A stretch of 64,000 bases of DNA from Neoarius graeffei (Eukaryota; Chordata; Actinopteri; Siluriformes; Ariidae). Shown one piece after another: positions 37,190-49,001 of this stretch (its first letter is position 1; every line of letters begins with the position of its first letter). Below the pieces are notes generated by a model. It was not told the origin of the DNA. It ran no database searches and saw nothing but the letters and a program-made list of their open reading frames with translations. The stretch is from contig NC_083587.1 in NCBI RefSeq assembly GCF_027579695.1, positions 33,709,732-33,773,731 on the forward strand. The letters are read 5' to 3'. The translations under genes and the position numbers were made by a program.

Positions 37190-39178
37190 ACTGCAGGATG
37201 AGCCTTTCTTCACACTGAGTGTTTCAGTGATATTCGTTCAGGTGTTTCTGTTTTTCAGCTTCCGGTGAGCGCGAGACGAGTTGAAGAAGACCTTCTAATC
37301 TTTATGGACTATTCATACAGCGTTAATCAATAATATATAACATTAAAAAAAAAAAGCTTTTATTCAGCCTATAAAAAACATGGAGTCGAATATGGCTATT
37401 AACAGACAGTTGTGTTTCAATCCAAGGCCCTTTCATTTATTTACACACCTGGACAGGTAGCTAGGTATTAAGCTTAGCTCCTATACTGCGGTTCATTATA
37501 AAAGGCTCTGCTTTGAATTAAAAAAGAAAGAAAGAAAGAAAGTCAAGTTTAGCATTTTGACTGAAAGTGACAGATGGATCATTAGGCCAAGAGCCGTGAA
37601 GAAGAAGAGGAAGAGGAAGAAGTCACAAAAAAAAAAAAACCCTCAAGAGCAAACACACTCATGTTTTGGGACCTACTGTACTAAATAATTATGTATAAAA
37701 TAATTAAGGCCTACGTCATTTCTGACCTATACAAATAGGCCTGTATTTCTGATTTATGTAAATAAATGGTGCATTTAAAAAAATTAATATTATATATTTA
37801 TAAACTCATAATGGACACATGACAGAAGAACAAGACAACAATAAGGAACAGAATACTGTAGTACAGGACAATATGGCCTCAAGACACATGGATACAGGGC
37901 ATTTAACAGAGGGTTGCACATTAATCCACTCCAATATTTCAGACTTATGTTATAAAATGATTTCTGAGGTCAGGTATGGAGGGGTCTTCCTGAGCAGAAT
38001 CCTATTATTATTGTAATCAGTAGGTCTGTGTGATTTATTTTCAACTCCAAGTTATGTCTCACTTTTAAAAATCAGATTTATGGTTGGGGGGGGGACCCCA
38101 AAAAACAAACCCTGAATAGTCCCATGCAGGATTACGTCGCATAATAGATAGCAGCTGTAAATATATGAATTAGAAAAATTAATTCGTCCCATAAAAAGGA
38201 ATAGTATTATCCATTAATAATAATAAAAAATAATAATGATAATAAAAACTGTTAAAGGAATTAATGAATGGAAGATAGGGATGGTATGCTGTATTTTCTT
38301 TTCCAAGATATATTCTGTCGGCTCATAGTTTATTTCCCAGGTTATCAAACACTCCTAAGCTTAGCTATTTAGGATTAGATGTTTTAACTGCATTAAAGTG
38401 TCCATTATAGTGCTGGGAATCGGTTGTTCTTATGATGCTATCTGTGGATCAAACGGATGTGTATGTGTGTGTGGGGGTGTTACTGGCGAAATGAAAAACA
38501 AACAAACAAACAAACAAACAAACAAACAAACCCTAGGGTTCACAAGATTGCAAATACATGATCAGATGTTAAATAAATGCCTGATAGGCCTGATGGAGGT
38601 CAAATCATTCTCGTGGCACGCGTGCTCCTTCCCTTTGGCATCTCAGCTTGAAGCTCATCCACAATATATAATGGATATAAAAGGAAGCAGCTCTCTCAAC
38701 TTCATTTATTTATCTATTTGCATTGCAAAATAGCAAGTTAAAGCCTGTAAAATGCCCCATAGGCGATATCTGCATGCATTTGAGCTCGTGTTTGATTATG
38801 TGAGATTATGTTAGATTATGTTAGATTATGTTGTAGGATTTTTTTTCTCCGTTTAAAAAAAAAAAAAAAATGAAAACCTACACAGTGCACGAGCTAACCC
38901 GCATCTCTCTCATCACCTAATCGGACTTTCACATGACTGCACAAGTGCATTCGTTCAGATTTCACACAGGTCACAGGTCATAGTTTTAATATTTGCCTCT
39001 TTTCTTATGCTTTAAAATCCGTACTTACTTAATAACTTACTGTAATTTCTGATTACTGTAAAGCTTACGTCATGAAGTGGAGATAAACCTGTTAAAATAC
39101 ACTTTTAACACTTTTAATTATTTTTAAAAAACCCAAAAACTTTAAATTAAGAATTTAAATTAGGGCAAGCTTGCCTCT
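37190..39178. other. No gene recognised
   Basis: An AT-rich stretch with a short AAAC array at about 38490-38530 and an A run near 38856. No exon was recognised. Confidence 0.4.
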
Positions 39179-39190
39179 GTTGTCATTTCT

Positions 39191-39567
39191 CATCTCATCT
39201 CATTATCTCTAGCCGCTTTATCCTGTTCTACAGGGTCGCAGGCAAGCTGGAGCCTATCCCAGCTGACTACGGGCGAAAGGCGGGGTACACCCTGGACAAG
39301 TCGCCAGGTCATCACAGGGCTGACACATAGACACAGACAACCATTCACACTCACATTCACACCTACGGTCAATTTAGAGTCACCAGTTAACCTAACCTGC
39401 ATGTCTTTGGACTGTGGGGGAAACCGGAGCACCCGGAGGAAACCCACGCGGACACGGGGAGAACATGCAAACTCCGCACAGAAAGGCCCTCGCCGGCCAC
39501 GGGGCTCGAACCCGGACCTTCTCGCTGTGAGGCGACAGCACTACCCACTACACCACCGTGCCGCCCC
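39191..39567 (-). mobile_element. tRNA-derived SINE, younger subfamily
   Basis: A full-length reverse copy flanked by the perfect 12-base duplication GTTGTCATTTCT (39179-39190, 39568-39579). The head keeps the B box GGTTCGAGCCC as its complement. Confidence 0.93.
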
Positions 39568-39692
39568 GTTGTCATTTCTTCGGCCCATTAATTTATTGAC
39601 AATATTAATATTTTAATATTTATGCTTTTAATCATAATTTTAATGTTAACATTATTCATTATAATCTAATGTAATGCATGCTCGTCCTCGAG

Positions 39693-39694
<2 letters not shown>

Positions 39695-39781
<87 letters not shown>

Positions 39782-39866
39782 AATTAATGAAGGGAAGATG
39801 TAATAGCAGGGATGGTATGCTGTATTTTCTTTTCCAAGCTGGGGCAGATGATGGATTATAGGGATG

Positions 39867-39943
<77 letters not shown>
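39695..39943. repeat. Two long (AT)n arrays
   Basis: AT repeats at about 39695-39777 and 39874-39943, separated by about 95 bases. Ile-Tyr open frames across them are artefacts. Confidence 0.95.
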
Positions 39944-39945
<2 letters not shown>

Positions 39946-40049
39946 CCCTAATAAACAGGTCAATGTCAAATAAAAACCAGAGAGACTGCAGGCTGAGGTA
40001 GATTGTTATTTCCGGTTTGTTCCCAAGGCAGCAATGGACCGCGAGAAGC

Positions 40050-41900
40050 ACCTATTGTTTAGCTTGGTACTTAAAAAGCTGTTAATAACGTTTTTTTTCT
40101 TTTCTGAAACATTTTGCAAAATGATGCAAAATATATGTAGACTGCAGCTTGAGCCCTCCTGTAGCACTTGGCTCCCTGTAATCCATCATCTGCCCCATTA
40201 ATAAACTATTTAAACGCGGATTAGGCTGCAACTAAACTCAGCCTTTTCTAACTCTAGAACTGAAAACTGCTTGTCTAATGATTCCCTGCTCTATTTTTCC
40301 TTTGTCTTTCATCATTCCTGTTCTGTAGGCTTCATTTAATCCAAAGAATGTGTGCAAGCACTTTACTTGCACATCTGATGAAGGACTTCCTTGTTGAAAA
40401 TCAAGTTTGGTCCAGACCAGATCCAGTACCAGCTGCCAAATGCTGCTCAAACTGGTAAACTATCTTTGCCAGCTGGTAAGTGCTGGAAACACTTTCTGAA
40501 TTACAGCTATTAATCCTACATCATATGTCAATTATTTTCAATAACACTACACAACAATAAGGAAATTATAAAATCTCAAAAATATATTGTTCAATAATAA
40601 AAGGAAGCTGGAAAATAACTGACCATTTGGCAAACCAGCTTGCAGCTCGCCTGTGTTTTGGCAGCTGGTACGGGTCTGACCTACCTGGGTTATTCGGATT
40701 CATTTTTTAAAAATCCATAATGTTCTATTTCTTTGTGTGATAAACTGCAATTTATTATTCTTAGATACTCATTTTCTCTTCAAATCTTGAAAAAAACCCA
40801 CCCAAATACTCAATAATAAAAGGAATAATATTATTAGGAGAGACACTCAAATTGAGTGTCTCTCCTAATTCTCTTCTTCTTTTACAAACCTCTATTTATT
40901 CACTTCACGAACAAGCTATTGTATTTTGACATCGAATAGCACACAGCTTTGGATTCATAACCTTTTTTTTTAAAACATAAAAGGTCTAGTGGGACTGCTT
41001 AGATCCTTTAAGGAGAGGTCTTATTTATTTGTTTGTTTGTCATTTAGCTACATATATATACAGATACACATTTTATAATTAATATCTAAATCTATGTCTG
41101 TAGGTCATCACATCAGAGACTTGGGTATCATTTTATGGAATAAATATAGCTATAGATGCCTTTTTTGTGTTTTATATAAATGAAGTACTGTATTAACAAA
41201 AGCAATTTAAATACCTATATGCCAACATATCATTTAGATTTATGTAAGTAATGTGTACATTATCAGACAGCCAAATCTCACTGAAGAGCTTGTGATTGTC
41301 TGTGTTTAGGCTTTCCAATAAGACTTGTGAACAAAAGGCCAGAATTAGATTTATTGCCATTGTAATCTGATATGATGCTCTTTTAATAACTTTATCTTTG
41401 CCTCATGCATATTTACAGATATTTACCAAAATACAGGGTTAGTCAAAATGATGTTAACACTTAAATGGTAGAAACCATTTATTCACAAAACATACATCAT
41501 ACCTGTATGTGCAAGATGATTTCTCAACCTGTTCACCACAACACACAAAAACCAAACTGTTAGGCAACTTCTAAATATAATGAGTGTTTTTTTTACACCT
41601 CTTATAATTAATTTGATGTAAAGTAACTGGATTGTCTGTATTTTCATTGTACCTCAAACCCGTGGAATTATTGAAAACACCAGTTTTCTAATGCTTGACT
41701 TTAATAATATCATTATACAGAAATATATTGTGAACACAGCCTTTCTTTAAGTATATGATACAAGTCAGATATTTCTGAGTTTCTTATAATTTATTACAGT
41801 GTATTCATTATTATTCAGAAAATGGCACAGGGTCCAAATAAAGCACACATGTTCATGTAAAAGTATGTCTGTATTATGCTGGATATCCATCAACTCAAAT
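40050..41900. other. No gene recognised
   Basis: AT-rich sequence without a recognisable exon, apart from the short perfect palindrome at 40833-40869. Confidence 0.4.
40833..40869. repeat. Perfect 37-base palindrome
   Basis: An 18-base arm ATTAGGAGAGACACTCAA is followed by one base and its exact reverse complement. No matching terminal repeats were found beyond the arms. Confidence 0.9.
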
Positions 41901-41911
41901 AAACAATGCAA

Positions 41912-42176
41912 ATATAATATAATATAATATAATATAATATAATATAATATAATATAATATAATATAATATAATATAATATAATATAATATAATACAGGAG
42001 GCTGCAAAAGTAGGTATACAGTAAGGATTATTCCAATATTACCAGTATTATAATAGTGGTGCTAGGTTTCATTTAATACTAACATTTTGTGTGAATGTTT
42101 TGTTTTTCATTACTGTATACCTACTTTTGCAGTCCTCTGTATAATATAATATAATATAATATAATATAATATAATG
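41912..42176. repeat. (AATAT)n pentanucleotide array split by a MITE
   Basis: The array occupies about 41912-41994 and resumes at about 42140-42176 with the same unit. The interruption is the 145-base element at 41995-42139. Confidence 0.93.
41995..42139. mobile_element. 145-bp mariner-type MITE
   Basis: Inverted ends are CAGGAGGCTGCAAAAGTAGG and CCTACTTTTGCAGTCCTCTG, with TA on both sides (41993-41994, 42140-42141) as for Tc1/mariner. The interior has no coding content. Confidence 0.85.
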
Positions 42177-42183
42177 CTGTAAT

Positions 42184-42556
42184 GGCGGCACGGTGGTGTA
42201 GTGGTTAGCGCTGTCGCCTCACAGCAAGAAGGTCCTGGGTTCGAGCCCTGGGGCCGGCGAGGGCCTTTCTGTGTGGAGTTTGCATGTTCTCCCCGTGTCC
42301 GCGTGGGTTTCCTCCGGGTGCTCCGGTTTCCCCCACAGTCCAAAGACATGCAGGTTAGGTTAACTGGTGACTCTAAATTGACCGTAGGTGTGAATGTGAG
42401 TGTGAATGGTTGTCTGTGTCTATGTGTCAGCCCTGTGATGACCTGGCGACTTGTCCAGGGTGTACCCCGCCTTTCGCCCGTAGTCAGCTGGGATAGGCTC
42501 CAGCTTGCCTGCGACCCTGTAGAAGGATAAAGCGGCTAGAGATAATGAGATGAGAT
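42184..42556 (+). mobile_element. tRNA-derived SINE, younger subfamily, full length
   Basis: Starts GGCGGCACGGTGGTGTAGTG, with A-box-like TGGTGTAGTGG and B-box GGTTCGAGCCC of RNA polymerase III promoters. It ends in a GAGATGAGAT tail. Flanked by AATGCTGTAAT (42173-42183, 42557-42567). Confidence 0.95.
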
Positions 42557-42569
42557 AATGCTGTAATAT

Positions 42570-43900
42570 TAACATTAATGCACTTGACAAGCAGATTCAT
42601 TTGCAACAAATCTTTAGTATAAAATGAAAATGACAGCATAAACATGTCACTGGAATGGACAGATAAAATGTAAAGAGGATAACAGGCTTAATACAGTAGC
42701 TATATTGCCAAAAAAAAAAGCACTAACAACCTGCAGGCAAATTTGAAAAATTTAAAAGGAATGCCACAATAAACAAAGATTTACTTCTGCTTTAAGCTTG
42801 ACAGTCTTCTCCTTCTTCTTCTTCATTTTCTGGAGCGGTAAAGCTTTGAAAACAGTACATTAACAGATAAAATGCATGAGCCAGTGTCATTAATTAAGAT
42901 CCCTCTCATGGTATACACACACAGATCACTCTCAATAGGATTAGCAGGAATAATAATAATACTACACTGTATACATTTTTTTAAAGGATATTGCATTATT
43001 GTTTATGTCCAGTGTGTGCATCTTTGGTGAATATGGATATTTCATTTGAAATAAATAAATAAACCAAGAACTTAAAAAATGTCACACAGGGACCCTTTGA
43101 CCTTTGGACTCTCAGCATTTACTATATGGCTTAATCAATAAGAAGCTGGGTATGAGGACCAGAAATAAAACAAAAGAGTACACAATGGCAAATAAATAAA
43201 GTCAACTAATAAAGAAGTGAATTAGCCTTTCTGCAATCCCAATGGGCCTCTAAACAGTGCATGACTAAAGTCAGTCACGTTCGAAAGGTAAAAACGTCTG
43301 TTTCCAATTGGATAGAGATCGTTTCCAATAAAACGAAACCACAAATGTGTCTCAATTTAGTGTTACCTAGTCACTGCCGAGATCTGGAGCTCATTATTTT
43401 AAGATAAACAAAATATTTATAGTATTAGGCATTCAAAAACACGAGTCTTTTCATTTCTCGACTTTATTTGCAATTCTCCACGAGACTCCTGTAGTAATTA
43501 TAAACGCCTGATATTATACTGATTTGAGTTTTATTTAATTTTCGGCAACTCAAGCTATATTTTGAAAGATTTTTTGAAGAAACAGGTCAGTGGAAGATCA
43601 ACCATTGATGTCAGATGAAGTAAAAATGCTGGCAAAACAACCTTTTATTTTAGAAAATAGGCCATGTTTTTGCACTTCCATAGGTCACTAATTCATCGTG
43701 CTGTGATCTCAGTGAATAAGCTAAAGGAGAATAAGTGAAGTGTTTCACTCAGTAACTCTCATGTGTTCCTCCTCTTACTCTGCTCGTGGAAGTGCATGCA
43801 TGACCATAGAGCACAATTAGATTTAGTATATTATAATTTTATATTTGTATAGGCCAAAAGGAAGCAGGTTAAGTTTTACTCTCCAGTGTTTTCCTGCTGC
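42570..43900. other. No gene recognised
   Basis: AT-rich sequence upstream of the spag6-like exon. The earlier spag6 exons were looked for by eye and not found. Confidence 0.35.
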
Positions 43901-43939
43901 TGTTTTTCTTCTCTCTCTCTCTCTCTCTCTTTGGCTTAG

Positions 43940-44108
43940 GTGTAATGTCCCTTCTTCAGAGGCCTCGTCTGTTGGACGTCGTCCCAACTATTCAGCATGC
44001 GGCTGCTCTGGCTTGGAAGGCCTGCCAACTACAACGATGACCTGTCTGAGGCACCAGGAAAGGGAGACGTGCTGCCTCAGCCTGTCTGTTCCACAACTTA
44101 ACAGAATG
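43940..44108 (+). pseudogene. spag6: spag6 pseudo-exon (armadillo-repeat axonemal protein)
   Basis: SPAG6 is a central-pair armadillo-repeat protein of motile cilia and sperm flagella. After a CT-rich tract and the acceptor GGCTTAG, the frame reads VMSLLQRPRLLDVVPTIQHA then AALA. After a one-base loss near 44010 it continues GRPANYNDDLSEA and GDVLPQ. Vertebrate SPAG6 has GVMSLL.-LLLDVVPTIQ, then ALGRLANYNDDLAEAV and DILPQ. The end of the exon (about CAGAAT) also carries a stop in the expected frame. Position and strand after bmi1 fit conserved vertebrate order, so this is a unitary relic and not a processed copy. Confidence 0.85.
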
Positions 44109-44109
44109 G

Positions 44110-44980
44110 AAGACTTTCTATTTTTTTTACTTCAAAGAATGGATTATCTCGACCTGCCTTTGTACCCAGTGTGACACCACAGTAGACAGCAGCTATTAGA
44201 ATTGAGAAAATCCCGAATCATGTATAATTTTTACAGCTTTATTTAACAGTTTTGTGTTAACTTGATTAAACCATCATGCATGTCATGAATGTTCTGTTGT
44301 TGGTAGGGTTTCTGAAATGTTAGTATGTACAGTATTCTTGCGGGATAAAAAGGACTGAACATTCATCCCAAAAATCAGGAAAACACAGATGCACAAAAAT
44401 ACTGTGATGTGGTGTAATTTATTCCAAGGTTGTGTTTTTTTTTAATCCATAAATGAATTATGATGCTCAAAATAACACGTATAAACATCAACTAATACAT
44501 TTATAAAACAATATTGATTTTTGGTGCATAAGTAAGTAGATGGGTTTTTATTGATTTCAGAGAAAATATTCATAACAGACTCATAATCATTTTAAGATTT
44601 ATTTAGACCAAATATTTTACCTGGATGAAGATCAGATTTTGGAATTATTTTTTTTGTCATATAGATCTTAAGAAAAGCTTACATTTCATTTATTATTTGA
44701 CGTGACTAATACTGTCAGCTTTGACTGTCTTATGATAAATGTTAGACTTCTGATATCCAGAGGAGCATAACATCATTTAACTCATGCACTGAGCTACAGT
44801 GCCTGGCACAATGGCTATTACGGATTATGGCTATGTGCCTGGCACAATGGCTATTACTCTTTGTTGTTGTCCTTTTCGCTACAACATGCTGTGATTAGTT
44901 TATTCAGTCTTAGAGTGACTGATTATTATTTGTTTCTCTCTGGTCATTCAAAGTGTCTCTACCAGTGATCCCCCCCCCCC
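44110..44980. other. No gene recognised
   Basis: AT-rich sequence. A short imperfect direct repeat (TGCCTGGCACAATGGCTATT) occurs twice near 44800-44856. Confidence 0.4.
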
Positions 44981-44986
44981 CACATA

Positions 44987-45001
44987 CATACATACATACA
45001 T

Positions 45002-45039
<38 letters not shown>

Positions 45040-45211
45040 GCAAAAGAGGAAAAATACTTCAGTTACATTTCTGAACTTTACTATCTCTGTCGATGCTACT
45101 GGTCTGTAGGTGATCATTTCTGGGATGGGAGAAAACCCTTTTTTTCTATTTATTTTTATTTTATTTGCCATTTTCCACACATTTTTGTGTGATTTTGCAG
45201 TTCTTGTAGAG

Positions 45212-45250
<39 letters not shown>

Positions 45251-45442
45251 AAAATCAGCCCCATCTGTCACCCAACTGTTCCACCTGTTTGCTGCAATAA
45301 AATATGTAAAAGATTCAGTAACCAGCAGATGTGTTCACAGTTGCAGACATGCTTTGGAAAGATAACAAAGTAGAAATATCAGATTATATAAATTTCGTGA
45401 CTATAATCCTTCACTAACATGCTAATAAGTCAAGAAGAACTG

Positions 45443-45507
<65 letters not shown>

Positions 45508-45510
45508 TCC
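44987..45510. repeat. Cluster of microsatellites
   Basis: CATA/TA repeats at about 44987-45039, AAAT units at about 45219-45250 and TTTC units at about 45447-45510. The sequence between them was not recognised. Confidence 0.9.
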
Positions 45511-45654
45511 AATCACACTCTTTTTTTTCCTGATCTGAGGCAAAAATCCCAGAGAATTTGAAAGAAATTATTTGACAGAAATTTCTCCATTGCAATGTTA
45601 TGAATTGCTGTTATAAACACTGTCTATCATGAAAGACTTTACCAATAAATTGAT

Positions 45655-45855
45655 GAAAGCTGCAAAGGGCCAAAATTGAGTATGTAAGGAAGAATGTCAC
45701 TACTCTGATTCGGGAAATGATAAAACATGCCCCGAGGTATCTGCTACACGTGCAACATACCTCCTAAATCACTTCAAGCTGCAGAAAATCTCCTCTGGGT
45801 TTCCTCTTTAGTTGTCCTGGATGGTGGTGTACGCTGCAAGTGTAGAAGCTCTGAT
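45655..45855 (+). pseudogene. spag6: spag6 pseudo-exon, later armadillo repeat
   Basis: The frame at about 45669-45737 reads IEYVRKNVTTLIREMIKHAP. SPAG6 has DEYVKKN.(S/A)TLIREIAKHTPELSQL. Beyond this the expected frame closes. About 45819-45840 still resembles the GGVAAVID part of the same exon (GGTGGTGTACGCTGC). The exon is 1.6 kb from the other spag6 relic, in the same order and strand; the exons expected between them were not found. Confidence 0.75.
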
Positions 45856-45894
45856 CAAGTATACCTTGAGACCACTCTGATTGCAGTGCTGTAC

Positions 45895-45897
<3 letters not shown>

Positions 45898-45935
<38 letters not shown>
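45898..45935. repeat. (CT)n microsatellite
   Basis: About 19 CT units immediately after the spag6 relic. Confidence 0.95.
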
Positions 45936-45939
<4 letters not shown>

Positions 45940-45988
45940 AAACCCCCACCCTTTGCCTTGTTATTGTGACTATGCCCGAATGTTGCAG

Positions 45989-46030
45989 GTCACTGATAGT
46001 GAGCCATATGTGAATGGTGTACAAAACATG
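45989..46030 (+). other. Possible 42-base exon, unassigned
   Basis: An open segment (VTDSEPYVNGVQNM) lies between GTTGCAG and GTAAGT. No homology was recognised. Its phase does not join directly to the exon at 57700. It may be chance. Confidence 0.2.
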
Positions 46031-46689
46031 GTAAGTGCAACATAATTAAATATATGATCTATATTTGAAATACAGATGAAAAAGTTCTTCATTTACACAT
46101 CATCAGTTACTCTTTTTACTGTGACACATAAGTAAGGAATAAAACATGACAGGGCATGATGTTCTCGGAAATTAATCAAACATAATCTTGTGTGATATGG
46201 CCAACCCTGAAGTTAATTATTTTCCAATAATGGAGGAAACAGAGTTTTTTTTCCCTCATCTTTTCAAAAATCCATTATTTCAAGAACAACATGTCCCCCC
46301 CCCAAAAAAAAATTACTATGTTTAATATTCTAGAACTTTCTCGAAACAAATTACCAGCAGCTCCAAGCACTTGTTCCCTCACCAGTTGTCCTTTTCTCTT
46401 TCTCACTTATATAAACAAACCTAACACCACTTGTTATGTTCCTGAGAAACTGTAAAGACTTCTTTGGGTCAGAAAACTTCAAGTTACAACTTGACCTCTG
46501 ACCATTACAAAGTGTTGACACTGGAGACTCCTTCTAAAGGAAAAAAGATGCTAACGAACACTTACACAGTCCCTGTGTGGTTGTTACTGTAGAAGTATTA
46601 ACTGACTGGAACTTACTAAGTACAAGCACATTAATATAAACTCTACAGCTTCAAGCTTACTGTCAGAACTGCTGTGATAGCAAATTAAT

Positions 46690-47490
46690 TAATTCATTAT
46701 TTAATTAACACCTTCTGACCAATCAGAATTGAGCATTCAACAGTGCATTGGTATCATTTTCATTAAAAGTACTTTGCTGCTTGTTTTTTTTAATTGCTGA
46801 TTTTAAAATTGAAAGAAAGCCATATAATGAAATTATCGACAATATTATGGTATTATTGAAGACAATACTGTCTGTACAATGCCTTGAAATACCATATGGA
46901 GACACAAGTGGTTTATTGGGAAATACGCCACTTGGATTTTTCATACGAGCTCCATCCGGGACATGGAGAACCAAAACCGTGACAAATCTCTATATGTCAC
47001 TTGTGAGGAAATCGATGAATTGTTTTGAAAAATTTGGGTACTTTTTTGTTTGTGAATGTGTGTATATAAATAACATCACATGTTGGCTTGAAGATATGAA
47101 GTTTATCTTCTCGTGTTGAAAAACTTGCATTTTTCACATGAAATTTATCAGGGATCTGAGTGGCATATTTCCCAATATTTCACTCCGATGATGTCACTCC
47201 CAGTGTCTTCCTGCTGACTAGACGCTCGTTGTCAAAATGGCAAACTGGTTCAAAAGTAAAATTCTTTCCATTAACTTGCGTATTTTTTTTGTGGATGTGT
47301 CCGTATAACATAAAGAACATTACACGGTCGCGTGAAGATATGAAGATTATCTTCTCATGTTGAAAAATATATCACTCATTCGCATTGTTTACTCGTGATA
47401 TAGCCTATATTCACTACTTGAAGATAAACTTCATATCTTCGCGCAACTGTGTAAAATCCTCGATGTACTACACAGTGAAATACAAACATG
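46690..47490. mobile_element. Probable non-autonomous DNA element with repeated hairpins
   Basis: Starts near GACCAATCAGAATTGAGCAT, a motif common at fish transposon ends. Contains three related hairpins built on GAAGATATGAAGTTTATCTTC (about 47090, 47335 and 47420). No intact ORF and no resolved termini. Confidence 0.45.
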
Positions 47491-47749
47491 ATGTGCATTA
47501 AAAGTGCTTTACAGAAAACTTAATTGACATGGAGATACTCTGTTGTCAGGTTCTCCTTCGAAGGGTTCTCCGAAAGGGACAAACAAGAACCTTTAGGGGT
47601 TATGCATATATATATATATATATATATATATGTAACCTCCAGGCTGTTTTGCTGGGTGCAGAAGTCTCTCTGTGTCGCCCCCTGCTGTTAGAATTGAGAT
47701 TAAATGACCAAGTTGTTGAACAGCTGCTGGACATATGGCATCCAGGTTC

Positions 47750-48180
47750 TTTGTTACTGTTTAGATTTCTGGACTAGATCAGGTTACTCTGTCTATTAAA
47801 TGCTTTGGTTTTTATTATTCTAGTTTAAAAGATTTTTTCCCCCAAATGACCATAAGACACCAAAAATAAAAATTTAAATGACTGAATTAAAAATAATTAT
47901 TTCAGTTGGGGTTATATAGTAATCTGTAAAGACTGTATGTGGAAGTGTAATTAGGTTTTAATTAGAAAGGCTTTTCTGTTGTCATGTATTCCTTTACTAG
48001 ATCCTAATACCATCCTGGTCATATTATAGATACCTTTCAGAGGATTAAAGATGGAGCAGAACTAATTTTACTTCTTTAATCCTTGCAGCAGATTCATTAT
48101 TGCTTGTTTATGATAAATGCCTAGTAATATGTAAAGTGATTTCGTGTCTACTAAATCTCCTTTGCAAACTGTTACCTTTT
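47750..48180. repeat. Old dispersed duplication, copy 1
   Basis: Shares ordered blocks with 54085-55035: AAATGCTTTG, then GACCATAAGACACCA, then TTTATGATAAATGC, then CAAACTGTT and TTTTAGTTTC. Divergence is substantial. The nature of the unit is unknown. Confidence 0.6.
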
Positions 48181-48825
48181 TAGTTTCGTTAATGATCATT
48201 TTAGTGATAAAGCCTTTCTTTTTTGACTCTTTTTTCATGGTCTTTCTGTGAAGCCAAACTGAAACTGCATCCAAACCCAGCAGCTTTGTTGATCTTCTTT
48301 TTCTTTCTAATGATCTAGAAATCAACTGTCAGGTCAGTGAATGAACTTTATTGAAGAACTGGGGTGGGTTTCCCGAAAGCCTCTTAAGGCCAAGAGTGTC
48401 TTTAATTGCCTCCTAAGATCCATTGTCAAGCTAATGTGGTTTTCCCAAACAACATCGTAGCCCAAGTAGTCCTTTAGTTTGCTCGGAATTTACGAGAGAC
48501 CCGGACCACTCGTTCAATACAAAGGGGGACTCGCTCACAGCCGAACACACAGACTGCCCTGTGCCCCCGAGGGACTCTCACAGTCAACGGGGGAAATGAA
48601 TCTGTTGCCGGTGTTCAGTTATTTTTCTTGTATATTGCAAGTACATCAAGTTAATTACTAAATAAATATATGAAAAACATTATGAACATATTTCAATGTT
48701 ATGGAATCACGTATGCATATCGTAATGTCACACTGATATCACCACATTTTACAAATTTAACTCCAATAGGTGAGTGATTATCTAATTTTTGTCATAAATG
48801 AGACAAATTTCTGCACCTCTAACAT

Positions 48826-48829
<4 letters not shown>

Positions 48830-48871
<42 letters not shown>

Positions 48872-48952
48872 GGGGGGTGGGTGGGTGGGTGGGTGTTGAT
48901 CTGTGTGTACCTAAGGAGGCTGAATTGACCTTATATGTAATATTATATATAC

Positions 48953-48986
<34 letters not shown>
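48830..48986. repeat. GT/GGGT and CT arrays
   Basis: A GT run passes into GGGT units (about 48830-48894). A CT run follows at about 48955-48986, just before the Tc1-like element. Confidence 0.93.
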
Positions 48987-48989
<3 letters not shown>

Positions 48990-49001
48990 GGTGCACATAT
49001 A

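Noticed and set aside
39659-40051. 130-codon Ile-Tyr-rich frame on the - strand
   Set aside because: It is the AT microsatellites read through.
42201-42530. 109-codon frame (also at 51200-51592 and 58713-59042)
   Set aside because: The same protein-like frame appears in each SINE copy. It is the SINE body and not a gene.
46748-47119. 123-codon frame MVSFSLKVLCCLFF...
   Set aside because: Lies in a probable transposon remnant with repeated hairpins and has no recognised domain.
48068-48325. 85-codon Lys-rich frame on the - strand
   Set aside because: Overlaps the old dispersed duplication, is AT-driven and has no recognised family.
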